Shown: positions 8,465 to 18,124, counted from the stretch's first letter. The stretch is DNA of 64,000 nucleotides from Methanococcoides sp. (GCA_021108185.1 JAIORJ010000059.1:1-64000), one strand, 5' to 3'. A program made the numbers and translations. Notes: generated from the sequence alone by a model not told the origin.

Positions 8465-8614
8465 GCTTTTTCCTTATTCTTTCTATCCTCATTTGTCAAC
8501 CTGGAATAAATAGTATAGTATGAAATAACCCGAAATAAAGGTGTTAGATGGAGGGAATGGAATCAATATAGCTATAAAATTATATACACTTGCAAATAAT
8601 TAAGTATGTAGGAC

Positions 8615-8624
8615 AAATATATAA
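8615..8624 (+). promoter_or_regulatory. TATA box of the 75-aa gene
   Basis: AAATATATAA is an archaeal TATA box. Initiation about 25 bases downstream would fall near 8645, giving a very short leader that still contains the GGGAGGGA ribosome site before the ATG at 8661. Confidence 0.4.
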
Positions 8625-8660
8625 GCAATGAATAACCCATAATTATGAGGGAGGGATAAA

Positions 8661-8888
8661 ATGAGTAGATCAAAGAAAGATATGCATATAAATTCAGCTT
8701 CAACTGATGAAGATATACAGAAAACACCGGTCGGTCATGCATTAAGAATGACTGCCGATTTTAGTGTGAAAACTCCTAAAGGTACATTACAGGGGAAAGC
8801 CGGAGATTACATCATAAAAGATAGATCAGGAAGGGTATCTGTAGTTGAAAAGAACACATTCAATAAAAGATATGAGATCCTCCACTAA
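8661..8888 (+). CDS. 75-aa hypothetical protein with PGDY-like motif
   Basis: 75 residues, starting ATG 8661 after a strong GAGGGAGGGA ribosome site. The body reads ADFSVKTPKGTLQGKAGDYIIKD, a pattern seen in small proteins of the PGDYG type, with an ending like FNKRYEIL. No catalytic residues or membrane segments are visible; it is basic and soluble. The strong ribosome site and TATA box suggest real and possibly high expression. Function unknown. Confidence 0.65.
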   Translation: MSRSKKDMHINSASTDEDIQKTPVGHALRMTADFSVKTPKGTLQGKAGDYIIKDRSGRVSVVEKNTFNKRYEILH

Positions 8889-9024
8889 CGATATCTGGAC
8901 TCCAATGAGAAATTAATTCCAATGCAGATATTCGTTCTTACTTCATTCTCACTACTGCAACTGTCCTACTTTATGAACAAGCTCATTTAAGGAGCGTTTA
9001 AAGTGATCATATACAGATACAAAG

Positions 9025-10164
9025 ATGTATCTATCTTCCATTATATTATCAGCTATTATGGACAATGACAGGTTCTTGATCTATTCATCCGTTTTAGTCA
9101 TAATGGGACTTTCAAATGCTGTCATACCCGTACTGCCAGAACTTTCTGCCAGTGGACAGATATACGGCATAAATTCCTCAAGTTTGGTATATTCTTCGTT
9201 CTTCCTCGGTGCATTAAGTACTATGCTTCCATTTGGAATATTAAGCGATAGAACTGATACTCTGAAATTGGTTAGTCTTGGTCTCTTACTATCATTTATA
9301 TCAGGGCTGTGGATGATCTTTACGGATAACTTCATGATATTCGTATCAGCACGCTTCATTGAAGGGGCTGCATGTGGTGCATTCTTCCCTGCAGCATATT
9401 CAAGGCTGGCAGTTTATACGAAAAGAGCACGTTATATGGGGGAATTCAGCTTTCTCATCAATGCCGGACTAGCTTCCGGTGTTGCAGTTACCGGTTATTT
9501 GGTCCACACTAATATCAAGAACGGTATAATTCTTTTTTCGATTTTGACATTCTTAATAATTATTTTTGCAATATACCTTTTTATAGTCCCTTCAAAGACC
9601 ATAGGAAAAATAGAAATTCAAAAGAAAGTAAGTAAAAGGGAACACTCAAAATCACATATTTTCACCTCAAAGGATACCCGCGGAATATGGATCATCTCAT
9701 TTATACTTGCGGGGTCAAGCGGCGTTCTTGTATCCCTCTACCCCGAATATGGGATCGATACACTCTCAAAGACAGAACTGGGCATATCGATCTCACTTCT
9801 CTATGTATCTACAATGATCTCATCCCTTCTGGCATCTTATATGGATATCGGCTATGCAAAGCTCATTAAAAGAGGTATACTGATAGCAACCGTTGGCATA
9901 GTCGTTACAATTTATAGCTCGATGTTAGGTTTTTTCATCATTGGCACTGGCTCCGGCCTGCTGCTTGTAGGACTTCCAATTGCCATCGCTTCCATGAAGG
10001 TCGAGAAGGGGATTGCAATGGGTGTCTATAATACCTGTATCTATGCGGGACTTGCACTGATGCCATTGATGGCCGGAGCACTTGCAAAGAATATAGAGAT
10101 AAAGACCATTTTCCTCATGACAGCTATTCTTTTCGGCCTCACCATTTTTCTAAGCAAGGATTGA
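9025..10164 (+). CDS. Major facilitator superfamily transporter
   Basis: 379 residues with about eleven or twelve hydrophobic helices. The loop between helices 2 and 3 has GILSDRTDTLKLVSLG, the MFS loop signature, and ARFIEGAACGAFFPAAYSRL is the helix-4 region of drug:proton antiporter-like members. It would be a proton-driven exporter or importer in the cytoplasmic membrane; the substrate cannot be told. The start is uncertain: ATG 9025 and ATG 9058 are both possible and neither has a good ribosome site. It appears monocistronic. Confidence 0.75.
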   Translation: MYLSSIILSAIMDNDRFLIYSSVLVIMGLSNAVIPVLPELSASGQIYGINSSSLVYSSFFLGALSTMLPFGILSDRTDTLKLVSLGLLLSFISGLWMIFTDNFMIFVSARFIEGAACGAFFPAAYSRLAVYTKRARYMGEFSFLINAGLASGVAVTGYLVHTNIKNGIILFSILTFLIIIFAIYLFIVPSKTIGKIEIQKKVSKREHSKSHIFTSKDTRGIWIISFILAGSSGVLVSLYPEYGIDTLSKTELGISISLLYVSTMISSLLASYMDIGYAKLIKRGILIATVGIVVTIYSSMLGFFIIGTGSGLLLVGLPIAIASMKVEKGIAMGVYNTCIYAGLALMPLMAGALAKNIEIKTIFLMTAILFGLTIFLSKD

Positions 10165-10315
10165 CATTATCTTAATATGCAATTATATATAGTAACATAT
10201 TTATTTAAGTAATAACAATTTAAAGATGAAATCTCCTTAGGCCAGTACTAAAGAGGGGGAAACAAAGGGATGAAAATCGTATCAGAAATACCTTTACTTT
10301 TTAGGAGTCTACCAT

Positions 10316-11959
10316 ATGAGTGAATTGCTTCCAAAGATACTTGTTGTCGATGATGAACCATGGAACCTTGAGCTAATGGAAGCATACCTTTCAAGTGATT
10401 ATGAACTTACAATGGCTACTAATGGTGTTGAAGCCCTTGAAAAAGTAAAGGATTTTGAGCCTGACGTGATCCTTCTCGATGTCCTAATGCCGAAAATGGA
10501 TGGCTACCGAACCTGTGAGATCCTCAAGAAAGATGACAGCACGAAATTCATCCCTGTAGTTCTTGTTACAGCATTATCTGAAAAAGAAGACAAGATAAAA
10601 GGTATTGAATCAGGAGCCGATGAGTTCCTTTCCAAACCTGTTGATATGCTGGAACTGAAGACAAGGGTACATTCTTTGTTGAAGCTGAAACAACAACAGG
10701 ATATGGTACTCAAAGAAAGGGATACTGCCCAGAAATATCTCGATGTTGCAGGTGTCATGATACTAATAATCGACAATGATCAGAATATTGTCGAGATAAA
10801 CAAAAAAGGGAAAACGATACTCGAATGTTCCGAAGAGGAACTGATCGGCAAAAACTATTTTGATAATTTTATCCCAGTGGAAGACAGAGAGTTCATAAAA
10901 AAACGCTTTAACGACTTTCAAGGTGAGGTAGAAACAGAAGAATGTTCTGTGTTCGAAATGAGCATTATTGCAAAGTCAGGGCAGAAGAAAGTGCTTTCAT
11001 GGAATGCTATCAAACTGAAGGATAAGGACGGGAACAAAGCGGGAATTCTCTGTTCAGGAGAGGATATAACCGCTCGTAAGATCGTGGAAGAAGAGCTTAA
11101 AAAAGCTAATGAACACCTTAATCTGCTTATCAGGATATCACCAATTGCAACAATTGTACTTGACAGCGAACAAAACATCGTTACGGCTAATGAGAAAGCT
11201 ACAAAACTTCTTGGGTATGCCAATGATGAGATTATCGATAATTCGATATCCACAATAACCTGCAATAATGATTTGTTCGAATTTGCTGATCAGGATAACC
11301 TTATTGTAGGACTATCTAAAAAAGATGGGAAGTGTATCGATCTTAACATAGCAACTTCTGTCATAATGGAGAACGATAACAAGAAAGGACTTGTTGTCAC
11401 ACTTCAGGATATTTCCGAACTAAGCGGACTTTTGATTGCTCCTTCTATCGAAGAGAATAGAGAGATAAAAGATATTCCAAAACTTGAAGCAAGTTGTACC
11501 TACATACAGGATAGTGGCGATCTGAATACTTCTTATGAGATATTCGCCACCATGGTCAAGCAAGGAAGACCTGGACTTTGCATTACAAGAGAAAATCCTG
11601 CAAAGATAAGGAGCAAGTACAATATTACAAAAACGCCCATTGTCTGGCTTACGAAGGCCAAAGGATCAGAATATCCTTCGGTAGATCCTGCGGAATTGTT
11701 CAAACTTCATCCTACAATAGAGAATTTTATCAAAAAGGTAAATGACGGCATTATATTGATAGATGGCCTTGAGTATCTCACACTTGAAAATGATCTCAGG
11801 TCAGTTATTAAGTTCATGGAACAGACCAATGACTCTATAATGGCATCTGATTCCAGATTGATCCTTCAGATCGATCCTTTAATTTTTGATACAAAGGACC
11901 TCCATCTTTTGAAGAGGTGGATGAGATCGCTTACAGAGGAAGACAATTATAATGAGTGA
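10316..11959 (+). CDS. Receiver-PAS-PAS-DUF835 signalling protein
   Basis: 547 residues. Residues 8-125 form a receiver with VVDDEPW, the phosphoacceptor in VILLDVLMPKMDG and the KPVD lysine. Two PAS domains follow, about 140-260 and 268-375, the first closing with a PAC-like GEDITARKI. The C-terminal part, about 405-540, is a DUF835 domain (GRPGLCITREN through GIILIDGLEYL). There is no kinase domain. DUF835 proteins are archaeal and of unknown output; the fold looks P-loop-like without a Walker A, which is inference. The stop is 10 bases before the CheF-like gene, so the two form an operon. Confidence 0.8.
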   Translation: MSELLPKILVVDDEPWNLELMEAYLSSDYELTMATNGVEALEKVKDFEPDVILLDVLMPKMDGYRTCEILKKDDSTKFIPVVLVTALSEKEDKIKGIESGADEFLSKPVDMLELKTRVHSLLKLKQQQDMVLKERDTAQKYLDVAGVMILIIDNDQNIVEINKKGKTILECSEEELIGKNYFDNFIPVEDREFIKKRFNDFQGEVETEECSVFEMSIIAKSGQKKVLSWNAIKLKDKDGNKAGILCSGEDITARKIVEEELKKANEHLNLLIRISPIATIVLDSEQNIVTANEKATKLLGYANDEIIDNSISTITCNNDLFEFADQDNLIVGLSKKDGKCIDLNIATSVIMENDNKKGLVVTLQDISELSGLLIAPSIEENREIKDIPKLEASCTYIQDSGDLNTSYEIFATMVKQGRPGLCITRENPAKIRSKYNITKTPIVWLTKAKGSEYPSVDPAELFKLHPTIENFIKKVNDGIILIDGLEYLTLENDLRSVIKFMEQTNDSIMASDSRLILQIDPLIFDTKDLHLLKRWMRSLTEEDNYNE

Positions 11960-11969
11960 GTGAAGAGAG

Positions 11970-12962
11970 ATGGAAGTTAAGTTATCATACGTTATCGATC
12001 TGCAACGGATCATGATAAACATGAGTAGTCATAGCTTGGCATGGAAAAATGCTGTTGTGGCTTTCACAGACAATGATGTTTGGTTCCCTTCAGGTTCCGG
12101 TTGGAACATGATCCCTTACAAATCGATCGAAACTGTGGACCGTGAACTATCTCCTTCCGTAAGAAATAATGTACGAGCAGATACAGGATATAGTGCAGAG
12201 ATAGCTATCGATTATAAGAAGAATTCGATCTTTGGTTCTTCCCATATAAACTATTCAATGATATTTGCAGGAAATCCTGAAGATATAGAATATATAAGAA
12301 CTCATTTGCTTGAAAGGATCGGTTTCAGAGCAAATACGGATTTTGAAGGATTGAAGGAAGAAGAAACAAGACTTTTAAGTCTTCTTACAAGAGAAACAAA
12401 GGACATCAATAGGTATATTTCACTTGTTTCAACTGATAGGGAAGTTCTCGAGCGTGCTTTTGATACACTGAAGATACGAAAACTTGTTGATGAAAATGCA
12501 CAAATAACACAACAGGGCCATTATTACCTTGAAAATATCAAAGAAGAAGATCCATTCGATAATGCTCTGCCATTGCCATCTTTGTTCTCATCAAGTGAAA
12601 TTCCCAACACATTCACACCAAAGAGCAATATTGTGCGATATACTAAAAAATATGAATATTCATCAGTATCAGGGACTGTTTTTCTTGAAGATCTCTGGTA
12701 TTTTGTCCTATCCCCTGAGATCAGGAACATCAGCATAAATAAGATCGATATTTTCGATATGGAACTCCATTTGCAGAATCTTTCAGGTGCGACCATATTG
12801 ATAGAATCAGAAGATAATAGAGTTCTGCTGGCACTATCAAAAATATTGAACATGAAAGAAAATCTGCATACAAGAGTATTTAATTGCCTTTTTGTAGGTA
12901 TTAAGGAAGAAAAGGATATAGTCAATATTCTGTACATTGAACCTCATGAACTTGAGATGTAA
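11970..12962 (+). CDS. CheF-like taxis/signalling protein (DUF439 type)
   Basis: 330 residues. The N-terminal 120 residues, with KNAVVAFTDNDVWFP and MIPYKSIETVD, look like the strand-rich domain of archaeal CheF, and residues about 130-190 (EEETRLLSLLTRETKD onward) look like its winged-helix end. The last 110 residues, with FLEDLWYFVLSPEIRN and ILIESEDNRVLLALSKIL, form an extra domain. CheF links Che proteins to the archaellum motor, but no che or arl genes lie here, so a diverged role in the neighbouring receiver and ATPase pathway is possible. The family assignment is by pattern and only moderately sure. Confidence 0.5.
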   Translation: MEVKLSYVIDLQRIMINMSSHSLAWKNAVVAFTDNDVWFPSGSGWNMIPYKSIETVDRELSPSVRNNVRADTGYSAEIAIDYKKNSIFGSSHINYSMIFAGNPEDIEYIRTHLLERIGFRANTDFEGLKEEETRLLSLLTRETKDINRYISLVSTDREVLERAFDTLKIRKLVDENAQITQQGHYYLENIKEEDPFDNALPLPSLFSSSEIPNTFTPKSNIVRYTKKYEYSSVSGTVFLEDLWYFVLSPEIRNISINKIDIFDMELHLQNLSGATILIESEDNRVLLALSKILNMKENLHTRVFNCLFVGIKEEKDIVNILYIEPHELEM

Positions 12963-13088
12963 ATGAAACAAATGCTCGAAAGTAAAGTGATAAACGCTGA
13001 AAATATCCTTACTGAAAAAGGGATTGAAACAATAAAACATATCCTTAAGATCAAAAATATATCCAGACAGGAACAAAATGTTTTATGA
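12963..13088 (+). CDS. Possible 41-aa protein abutting the CheF-like gene
   Basis: ATG at 12963 follows the previous stop codon with no gap, and TGA lies at 13086-13088. The 41 residues are charged and probably helical, including GIETIKHILKIK. Direct stop-start abutment would allow translational coupling. There is no separate ribosome site. Alternatively it may be the tail of a formerly longer CheF-like protein, or a chance ORF. Confidence 0.3.
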   Translation: MKQMLESKVINAENILTEKGIETIKHILKIKNISRQEQNVL

Positions 13089-13158
13089 TAAATGATCGCA
13101 TCATATTATAAATAAAATTAAATTATATCAAAGTTATTGTAGAAAGTGGAGGAATTTG

Positions 13159-13857
13159 GTGAGGTTCATTGATACTATTGAAGGGCTGGACGATATATTC
13201 AGTACAGACATACCAAAAGGAAGTGTGGTTTTAATAACGGGTGCACCTGGAACTCTTAAATCCGGAATTACTTTTTCCATCCTTTCAAAATACCTGGAAA
13301 ATGTAGGAGAGTTCGGGACCTACATTACCCTTGAGCAAAGCAAAGATAACCACCTTGCGAACATGGAAAGTATGGGACTGGAACTTTCGGATAATCTATC
13401 AATATCTGATTTTAGCGATTATAGACTTCAATACGATGATTTTTCAGGCGATCTGCTAAACCTTATAGAGACAAATATCCTGCAATATAAGCAGAAGATG
13501 GGCGATAAGTTTACTTGTGTAGCATTGGACTCCCTTGGTGCCCTTTACTCGCTCCTCGATGTTGAACCTCAAAGGATGAGAAAAAGACTTTACCATCTTT
13601 TCGAACCCCTCAGGCGTGAAAATCTGACAACGTTCGTGATACTTGAAACCACTGAATCCCTTGGAATGAATTATGCAGATAACTTTGAAAGTTATCTTGC
13701 AGACGGTATCATAGAACTGGGAATTCACATGAAGGACAATACAACGAACCGTTATATACAGGCTAGAAAAATGCGTGCTTCAGCACACAGCATGGATCCC
13801 TTCATCCTTACGGTCTCAGACGAAGGGCTTAAGATATACAGAGGAAATATCTTCTGA
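13159..13857 (+). CDS. KaiC/RAD55-like RecA-superfamily ATPase
   Basis: About 233 residues forming one RecA-type domain. Walker A is GAPGTLKSG near residue 30 and Walker B is FTCVALDSLGALYSL near residue 130. It has ITLEQSKDN like the KaiC/GvpD-like signalling ATPases of archaea, and no DNA-recombinase N-terminal domain. Such proteins often work with receiver or DUF835 proteins; the adjacent cluster fits that. The GTG at 13159 is preferred because GGAGGA ends six bases earlier; the TTG just before would be too close. Confidence 0.7.
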   Translation: MRFIDTIEGLDDIFSTDIPKGSVVLITGAPGTLKSGITFSILSKYLENVGEFGTYITLEQSKDNHLANMESMGLELSDNLSISDFSDYRLQYDDFSGDLLNLIETNILQYKQKMGDKFTCVALDSLGALYSLLDVEPQRMRKRLYHLFEPLRRENLTTFVILETTESLGMNYADNFESYLADGIIELGIHMKDNTTNRYIQARKMRASAHSMDPFILTVSDEGLKIYRGNIF

Positions 13858-13873
13858 AATATAATACAAGATA

Positions 13874-13960
13874 TTAAGCAAAACCCACGCCCACGAATAT
13901 AAGTTTAGTCTCCATCGGAGGATGATGCCAACCTTCCGGTAAAAGGCATTCTTCTACAAC
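13874..13960 (-). pseudogene. Remnant of the 3' end of a hydantoinase-family gene
   Basis: Read on the minus strand, the last codons before the TAA at 13874-13876 give PEGWHHPPMETKLIFVGVGFA (shown shortened here as PEGWHHPPMETK plus a VGVGFA end), the same C-terminus as the intact gene that ends at 15326. Nucleotide identity is very high over about 80 bases and then fades. There is no open frame long enough for a whole protein, so this is a leftover of a duplicated copy. It lies on the 3' side of the broken CobW gene, in the same orientation as the intact copy. Confidence 0.75.
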
Positions 13961-14034
13961 AATTATATGCAAAATAAAGAGATGCACAAAGCTAAATAGT
14001 TGTCAGGAGAATATTGAAATTGTAAGCAAACGCA

Positions 14035-15161
14035 TCAATGATCGTGCTCATGATACGCTTCAACCTTTTCAACCTCAATTCCATAACGTTTGGATATATC
14101 TGTTGCGAAGGTATCGACGATCTTCATAAGTTCTTTTTTTTCCATGTTCGAGATCGCTGAAAGTATCTTTAACTTAAGGATATCATTTTTTCCAGTTTCG
14201 ATCAGTTCTAATTGTGGATCTTCGAAGTATGCAGTTACATTCATTTTTACTGTATCCGTATCAGAATCCAAGAACATCTTGATATGGCCAATGAACTCGG
14301 GACTATGTTTCATAACTTCTGCTTTTATGTTCGTCATGATTTCCTTAGCGATCAGCATTGCTTTATTGATATCTGCCCTGTCTTTGATCTTATATTCTGT
14401 AGCATAGGTTGCAACACCTGATGCATCAATGGAGCTTTCGGTTTCCTGCTCATCACTGATAAGATCCATCTCTTTCTTGCTGACAAGGGATATACCATTT
14501 GCAGAGGCAATAGATGTTTTTCCCATCTCTTTTGGCTTCGTTTCCTGAACTTTGACATCCAGAGACCTATTAAGTAGTTCTTCAGGAAGTATCATGTCCA
14601 TAAAACTGTAGAAATTCTCATCGTTATTATTTGCAGATATCCGTATTATTTTTGCTTTTTTGTTGAGCTGCTGCACAGATTCTTCTACGATAGGTATCTG
14701 TATTCTGTCCATAAGGTCGACCTTGTTGATAGCAAGGATCTCTGCATCCTCTATCTGACGGGTGGAGAAATTCTTCATCTCTTTTAATATGTGTTTGAAC
14801 CTACTGCCGTCGATAAGGGTCACAAGAGGTGCGATCTCGGAACCTTCTCCAAGGTCCATCAGTTCGATCTCTCTTTTGATAACATTTGGAAATGCAATTC
14901 CAGTAGGTTCGATTATAAGGACATCCGGATTATAAGAATTAAAAAGTGTTATCACAGTTGAGCGAAGCCCCATCTTGAGTGAACAACAGATGCATCCGTT
15001 AGTGATCTCTTTTGTATCGAAACCGAACTTGCTGATGATACTCCGATCTCGTTGACAATAATAGCAACTTTATGTCCTTTGTCCACGAGATATTTCCCCG
15101 TATTGATTATCGTGGTGGTCTTTCCGCTTCCAAGAAAACCACCAACTACAAGTGTTAACAT
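14035..15161 (-). pseudogene. CobW/P47K-family GTPase, frameshifted
   Basis: From ATG 15161 the frame has GGFLGSGKTT (P-loop) and continues to VNEIG, then runs into the wrong frame. The right frame resumes near 15038 with SKFGFDTKEI and the hallmark GCICCSL metal-binding motif, then NKVD and a histidine-rich HEHDH tail at the 3' end. The usual E-x-G-x-D-G stretch after NEIG is missing, so bases were lost near 15036-15044 and the reading frame shifted. CobW-type GTPases deliver metal ions to enzymes in the cytoplasm. A ribosome site GAGGAG precedes the ATG. The frame breaks at TGA, not at UAG, so pyrrolysine readthrough does not rescue it. Confidence 0.7.
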
Positions 15162-15325
15162 TTTAATAACTCCTCTTTTGTTTTCCACGAACGCATCATC
15201 CTATCCAAAAATGATACATTCTTTTTTTATATGTTCAATATTACTGGTCATTATATCTGTTTATAGTGATTTCAGCTCTCAAATAGGTCCTCTGAAACGC
15301 TTTTACATTTCTGAGACACCCGATG

Positions 15326-17242
15326 TCAAGCAAAACCCACACCTACAAATATAAGTTTAGTCTCCATCGGAGGATGATGCCAACCTTCCGGTGAGAGGCG
15401 TTCTTCTGTAACAGTTATACTTACTTTGTTTTTCATCATCCCACACTCTGCCATATAGGAATATATCAACGACATCCCATGTTCATTAACGAATTCAAGT
15501 GCTTCTACATAAGTATTGAACTTCTCTCTTCCCTCAGGTGAATAGACAAAGAATTCTTTATCAGGATCATTCAAAGATAATGGCCTGATCATTATTTCCA
15601 GACGTTTGACTCCTTTACCAAACAAAGCTCCTGCTGCATTCCCCACATCTGAATATTTAGGAACTATGATGTCTGCTTTGATAAAGGAGTTTATCTCATC
15701 CCTATAAGCAGATACCGGACCTCCAATAAGTACTACAGGGACCTCTACATCGAACTTCGCTTTGAACTTGCGATTAACGATCCCACCGATGCTCTCTGGA
15801 TCAACGCCTGGCAAAAGGTATGACATTAATTCGAATGCCATATTTCTCGCAAAACGCTTTTTGAGAAGAGAGCACATTTCATATTTCCCGAGATTATTCA
15901 ATTTAGCCAGAACATCGGCAGCCAGTTTTGAAGCCTCTTGATTCCATTGATCATATTCTCCCAGCACATGCAATACATCAGTAGGAGTGAAACCAATAGC
16001 TTGCACAAGCCTTTTACTTATCAGAGAACTCAAAACAAAAGGTGAAGGTGGTTTTTTAAGCATTATGGAAATATCATCAAATGAAACAGGATCGTCTCCA
16101 ATAACAGATATTATCATATTTTCATTTTCAGTCAATTCCAGAGGTTCCTGTCTGGTCCTTACAAAGAACTTTGTAGATTGGATATTTTCATCCAGCAGTT
16201 TTCTTGAGATCCACTTAATGTTCTTAAGTTTTTCAAGAAAACCAGGATATTTTACCGCTGCAACACAGATAGGTTCGACTCTTCTGGGGCCAATGAACAG
16301 ATCATTATCTCTTGTCCATATATGACTGTCACCACCCATTGCCGATGTTTCCATGTGGATAGCTTTTACACGCGTTTGCCATTTTCCGATAACTGCACCC
16401 GATTCGCTAATATCCGGCACACCTTCGGAGAGCATTGATACATCTGTACTTGTACCACCGACATCTATCACAACACAACTGTCAAGACCTGAAAGAAAAG
16501 AAGCACCAATAAGACTTGCAGCCGGACCTGAAAATATTGTCTCGATAGGTCTTTCAAGTGCATCCCTAATACCAACTACAGAACCATCACATTTAAGCAT
16601 CAGTAATCTTGCATCCATCTCACGTCTCTTTATCTCAGAGATCATCGCGTCTATGAAATTCTCACCGACAGGCAGCAACTGTGCATTAAGGTATGCTGTA
16701 ACTGCTCTTTCGTAAGCACCAATATCCTGTGACAGTTCATGCCCACAAACAACCGGCATTCCCGTAAGTTTTGATATGAGCTGTTTTGCCCTTAGCTCGT
16801 GCTCAGGATTTCTTATACTGAAATGTGATGAAACCGCAAAAGCAGATACTCTCTCCTTTGAACCAATTACGAAATTCTTCATAGCATCAACATCAAGCGG
16901 CATTAATTCGTCGCCCATGTGATCATGACCACCTGATATGAAGATGATATCACTTGTCGGGAAATTCTTATTGTGAGAATGATCTCCTATGAGAATGAGA
17001 CCTACGGGGTAGCCAGTATCTTCCAACACAGTATTCGTTGCAAGTGTGGTTGAAACCGATATGACATCCACATTTTTCAGATATCTTTCATCGATCCCGT
17101 CAATTGCATTTCGTATTCCTTCAATATGATCTGGATAGGTTGTCAATGCCTTATTGGACATCACTACAGACCTGTCACTATCACTTATAAGAATTGCATC
17201 AGTATAGGTCCCACCGGCATCGATACCAAGACTATATTGCAT
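15326..17242 (-). CDS. Hydantoinase/oxoprolinase-family protein
   Basis: 638 residues. The N-terminus SLGIDAGGTYTDAIL is the actin-like phosphate-binding loop of the family and VVIDVGGTSTDVSML near residue 265 is the second loop. The C-terminal half contains PVVLIGGPVSAY. Family members hydrolyse cyclic imides with ATP, or act as ATP-dependent activators; in methanogens the substrate is not known. The 3' end is repeated downstream of the cobW gene (13874-13960). It lies between cobW and the CDF-like gene on the minus strand, with small gaps, so co-transcription with them is possible. Confidence 0.75.
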   Translation of the reverse strand: MQYSLGIDAGGTYTDAILISDSDRSVVMSNKALTTYPDHIEGIRNAIDGIDERYLKNVDVISVSTTLATNTVLEDTGYPVGLILIGDHSHNKNFPTSDIIFISGGHDHMGDELMPLDVDAMKNFVIGSKERVSAFAVSSHFSIRNPEHELRAKQLISKLTGMPVVCGHELSQDIGAYERAVTAYLNAQLLPVGENFIDAMISEIKRREMDARLLMLKCDGSVVGIRDALERPIETIFSGPAASLIGASFLSGLDSCVVIDVGGTSTDVSMLSEGVPDISESGAVIGKWQTRVKAIHMETSAMGGDSHIWTRDNDLFIGPRRVEPICVAAVKYPGFLEKLKNIKWISRKLLDENIQSTKFFVRTRQEPLELTENENMIISVIGDDPVSFDDISIMLKKPPSPFVLSSLISKRLVQAIGFTPTDVLHVLGEYDQWNQEASKLAADVLAKLNNLGKYEMCSLLKKRFARNMAFELMSYLLPGVDPESIGGIVNRKFKAKFDVEVPVVLIGGPVSAYRDEINSFIKADIIVPKYSDVGNAAGALFGKGVKRLEIMIRPLSLNDPDKEFFVYSPEGREKFNTYVEALEFVNEHGMSLIYSYMAECGMMKNKVSITVTEERLSPEGWHHPPMETKLIFVGVGFA

Positions 17243-17281
17243 TATCTCACCATTATCCTAATTAAATTGTATTCAATTGTT

Positions 17282-18124
17282 TCATCGTCTCTCGGGAGGT
17301 TCGATGTGCACCAGCACATCTGAGATTCCTGTAAATGTTCGTTTAAGTTCCCTTTCAATACTTTCAACTATTCGATGAGCTTCCATTACATAGATATCAG
17401 AATCCACCTTTACGTGAATATCTACAAACATATCGTCAGGTGAACCATGAGTTCGCACTTTATAGCAATTCTCAATTCCTTCAATGGACCTTACAAGACG
17501 CCGAACGTTGTGTTCATCAAGACAGCACGCATCGCATAATACGTTACAAGACATGACCACGACCGATACGCAATATTTCATAAGTACGAGAATTAGCAAC
17601 ACCGTTTCCAACATTAGAACAGTTGGACTAACTTGAATGAACAAAGTCAGAACGATCAAAACTGAAAACATAACATCTAACTTAAGTGCAAATGAGTTAG
17701 ATATTCCAGCCTGATCAAATTCATCCAAAGAGCAACATTTCAGAATAGCTGCTGATAGAATAACAGACATTAAAAGCAATATATAGATGGAAATCTCCGG
17801 GAATGGAGAGTTACTTCCATTAACGGTAGAGTGAACTTCAGAGAGGATATACAAACTTGCCAGAATAAAGATGATCGCGATGAACAATGATACCAGAGAA
17901 CTGTATTTCTTGTAACCGTATGGATGGAAGTGGTCGGTCAAAAGTGAGATGATATTAGGTACAAAGTGATGAACTGCGGCAATGAGACCGATAAATAAGG
18001 CAAAATATCCTGTGACCTGCACAGCGAGAATATCAGAATAGATACCTGCGAATATCCTTAGCAGAGCTATTTCAATAAAGACGGAAAGAGCAAGAGATCC
18101 AGTTCCGTTCTTTCTGGCAGACAT
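17282..18124 (-). CDS. CDF-like membrane protein with degenerate metal sites
   Basis: About 280 residues: six hydrophobic helices, then a soluble C-terminal domain with DDMFVDIHVKVDSD and EAHRIVESIERELK that closely resembles the cation diffusion facilitator cytoplasmic domain. In helix 2 the expected H/D-x3-D pair is absent (TGYFALFIGLIAAVHHF), and in helix 5 only one Asp remains (FALKLDVMF). So it looks like a CDF paralogue that no longer carries metal by the standard route, or that uses other ligands (there are Cys-rich segments CNVLCDACCLDEH). ATG 18124 is preferred over a TTG at 18130. Confidence 0.65.
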   Translation of the reverse strand: MSARKNGTGSLALSVFIEIALLRIFAGIYSDILAVQVTGYFALFIGLIAAVHHFVPNIISLLTDHFHPYGYKKYSSLVSLFIAIIFILASLYILSEVHSTVNGSNSPFPEISIYILLLMSVILSAAILKCCSLDEFDQAGISNSFALKLDVMFSVLIVLTLFIQVSPTVLMLETVLLILVLMKYCVSVVVMSCNVLCDACCLDEHNVRRLVRSIEGIENCYKVRTHGSPDDMFVDIHVKVDSDIYVMEAHRIVESIERELKRTFTGISDVLVHIEPPERR

